A stretch of DNA of 11,835 nt from a bacterium UBP9_UBA1432 (GTDB lineage: Bacteria; Vulcanimicrobiota; Xenobia; Xenobiales; Xenobiaceae). This document shows, in pieces, positions 10,242-11,835 of this stretch. Made by a program: the position numbers and the translations under genes. The notes under the pieces are model-generated. The model saw only the letters and a list, made by a program, of their open reading frames with translations, did no database searches and had not been told where the DNA came from. Within the stretch, counting starts at the first letter, position 1, and the number at the start of each line of letters is the position of its first letter. The stretch spans positions 1 to 11,835 of the forward strand of contig DCTU01000083.1 in the NCBI GenBank assembly GCA_002329445.1, written 5' to 3'.

Positions 10242-11835
10242 TTCCGCCCCCCCGCCGGGACGAGGCTGCTGGAGGGGCGTGCGGGTGCGCCCGAGACAGG
10301 CTCCTGATCCCGGAACTCGAACTGGGCCGGGTAGTTGGAACTGGCCTCAGGGAGGGTCACCACCTCGACCATCCTCGACTCGCCGGGCCCCAACTCGATC
10401 TCGGTCAGCAGGGCCTCGTTGTTCACCCGCCGGAAGGGGGCCTGGACGAGCCGGCCATCGACCAGGAAGGTCCCTCCAGCAGGACCCGCCACGGGATTGA
10501 AATACAGACCCACCCGCCGGGGAACCGAATCGGGATTGCGCAACTCGACCAGCGTCTTGTAGAGGACTCCGAAGTTCCCGTTGTTGGGCAGGCCCGTCTC
10601 GAAATCGATCAGCCAGGGGCTCTCTCCATAGCGCTGGACCAGCGAGTCCCCTCCCACCACGAACTCACCATCCAGCTCGAAGAAGGGCTGCGCAAAGACC
10701 CCGTGGGGGTGAATCTTGAATGGATTGAAGGGCGCCCCCAGGTGAGGCAGGGGGGAACCGTCATTCTGGCTGGGTTGAACGGCCGTGCGCACCTCGACGG
10801 TGGCCCGCTCCCCTTCCAGGATGCGGAAGTTCATGAATCCGGTGACCAGGGCCTTGGGCTGCATGTCGTGGGCGACCAGTTCCAGGGCCGAGCGCGGCGG
10901 CAGGGTCACCACATAGCCCGAATGGACCGCCAGGGCCTCCAGGAAGCGCCGCGCGGACGTCTGGCCGACGTGGACCTCGTTGCGTTCGGGACCGGCCCAG
11001 GTCGAACCGACCAGCAATCGGACCGGCTCATCACCCGGGTTGGCCACGTTCACCCACAGGTTGCGCCGCTGGCGCAAGTCGTTGAGGTGGGAGTACATCA
11101 GCCGGGTGGGCTCCTTCCGGGTGAAGGTGTAGCCCATCAGGATGCCATCCTGGGTCAGCCGCTCGGGACGATTGCTGACCAGCAGGAGGTTCGCCTCCAC
11201 CGGCTCGAGAGGCAGATTCCGGACCAGGACGGGGACGTTCGCACGCACCGGGAAGTAGTCCTCACCCCCGAGGATGGCCATCGGAAGCTCCAGCCGCATC
11301 ACCTGCTCGGCGGGGACGGAGGGCAACTCCAGCGGGCCGGATTCCAGCAGCAGGCGACATCCGGGTTGGACCGAGGACCGAGTGGCCGTGCCGGAAAGCG
11401 CCGCCTGGGCGACCATCTGCCCGGGAGCCGGACGACCGGTCACCTCGATCTCGACTTGCCGCGGCAGGATTCCGGCCCAGTCCTTGACGTGGACCCAGAC
11501 CACCTCTCGGCCGTTCCCGCGGCGAAGGTCGACGCGGGTGCGCCCCACGGCCACCCCCACCAGGGAAACGGCCCCCGATTCCTGGTCCACCGCGACCTGG
11601 ACGCCCGACGACGTCGGCAGGGCCTCCAGGGGACCTTGGGCCAGGCCGGTGACGCGGACCACCTGCTCGCCGCCCACGGGAAGTTCCAGCCGATTGCGGT
11701 CCACCTTGAGCAGCCCGCTGCGAACCACCTTGCGAAGGTTCTCGGCCCACACCGCGGCCAGGGCGGGAGGCGTGCTGGAATTCGCCTTGCCCATCTCGGC
11801 GGTGACGACCACGAGCACCTCGTCGCCCCACAACA
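10238..11835 (-). CDS. DUF3370-like protein with Ig-like segment, probably secreted (partial, 5' end off window)
   Basis: The frame is open to the window edge, so 532 visible residues are the C-terminal part; any signal peptide lies outside. The first visible segment (WGDEVLVVVTAEM to AVWAENLRKVV) resembles a short domain seen in cyanobacterial exported proteins. About residues 45-120 look like a beta-rich Ig-like/pilus-N-type domain (LELPVGGEQVVRV, then GAVSLVGVAVGRTRVDL). The remainder recalls DUF3370, described mainly from cyanobacteria: SNRPERLTQDGILMGYTF, MYSHLNDLRQRRNLWVNV, NGNFGVLYKTLVELRNP, TFLVDGR and GPGESRMVEVVTLP. The predicted location is periplasm or cell surface and the role is unknown. 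The stop overlaps lpxC as TTGA, so the two are probably co-transcribed, linking this envelope protein to lipid A synthesis. Family assignment is from memory; secretion is inference. Confidence 0.75.
   Translation of the reverse strand, partial: LWGDEVLVVVTAEMGKANSSTPPALAAVWAENLRKVVRSGLLKVDRNRLELPVGGEQVVRVTGLAQGPLEALPTSSGVQVAVDQESGAVSLVGVAVGRTRVDLRRGNGREVVWVHVKDWAGILPRQVEIEVTGRPAPGQMVAQAALSGTATRSSVQPGCRLLLESGPLELPSVPAEQVMRLELPMAILGGEDYFPVRANVPVLVRNLPLEPVEANLLLVSNRPERLTQDGILMGYTFTRKEPTRLMYSHLNDLRQRRNLWVNVANPGDEPVRLLVGSTWAGPERNEVHVGQTSARRFLEALAVHSGYVVTLPPRSALELVAHDMQPKALVTGFMNFRILEGERATVEVRTAVQPSQNDGSPLPHLGAPFNPFKIHPHGVFAQPFFELDGEFVVGGDSLVQRYGESPWLIDFETGLPNNGNFGVLYKTLVELRNPDSVPRRVGLYFNPVAGPAGGTFLVDGRLVQAPFRRVNNEALLTEIELGPGESRMVEVVTLPEASSNYPAQFEFRDQEPVSGAPARPSSSLVPAGGRN

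Noticed and set aside
1..11835. tRNA, rRNA, CRISPR arrays, insertion sequences, phage genes
   Set aside because: No cloverleaf-like gene, spaced repeat array, transposase or integrase motif, or terminal repeats were seen; base composition is uniform throughout.

Overview
The window is a GC-rich (clearly above 60% by eye), densely packed stretch in which every supported gene lies on the minus strand. It is a lipid A (LPS) biosynthesis locus from a Gram-negative-type bacterium. Read in the direction of transcription (window end to window start) the order is: partial secreted DUF3370-like protein, lpxC, fabZ, a 327-nt non-coding gap, a GnnA-like Gfo/Idh/MocA oxidoreductase, lpxA, lpxB, an LpxB-like protein, an ICMT/PEMT-type membrane methyltransferase, an anthrax-lethal-factor-like (M34) metallopeptidase, then after a strong sigma70-type promoter a small glycine-rich membrane protein, a UshA/5'-nucleotidase-type metallophosphoesterase, and a second LpxB-like protein that runs off the window.

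The lineage signal is inference. The lpxC-fabZ-lpxA-lpxB order is the cyanobacterial arrangement. The two extra LpxB-like proteins resemble conserved families I associate with cyanobacteria (one is the TIGR03492 'lipid-A-disaccharide synthase-related' type). The protein upstream of lpxC resembles cyanobacterial DUF3370. A high-GC, possibly non-photosynthetic member of the Cyanobacteriota (Sericytochromatia-like) would fit, but other phyla are not excluded.

How the genes work together: LpxA O- or N-acylates UDP-GlcNAc (or its 3-amino analogue), LpxC deacetylates it, FabZ supplies or balances hydroxyacyl-ACP metabolism, and LpxB joins two monosaccharides. LpxD and a recognised LpxH/LpxI/LpxG are not in the window. 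The UshA-type phosphoesterase, coupled to an LpxB-like gene, is a speculative candidate for a UDP-sugar hydrolysis step. The oxidoreductase beside lpxA suggests 3-amino-sugar chemistry, although the partner aminotransferase (GnnB) is absent here.

Expression architecture: the genes are tightly coupled. Three junctions use the same 4-nt TTGA overlap (TTG start inside TGA stop), one uses ATGA, and most starts are GTG or TTG. Two places break the chain. One is the hairpin-rich 327-nt gap before the oxidoreductase. The other is the stretch from the methyltransferase to the membrane-protein gene, which carries a 24-nt perfect palindrome over the peptidase's ribosome binding site, a weak terminator-like hairpin, and a near-consensus promoter. 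No tRNA, rRNA, CRISPR array or mobile element is seen.
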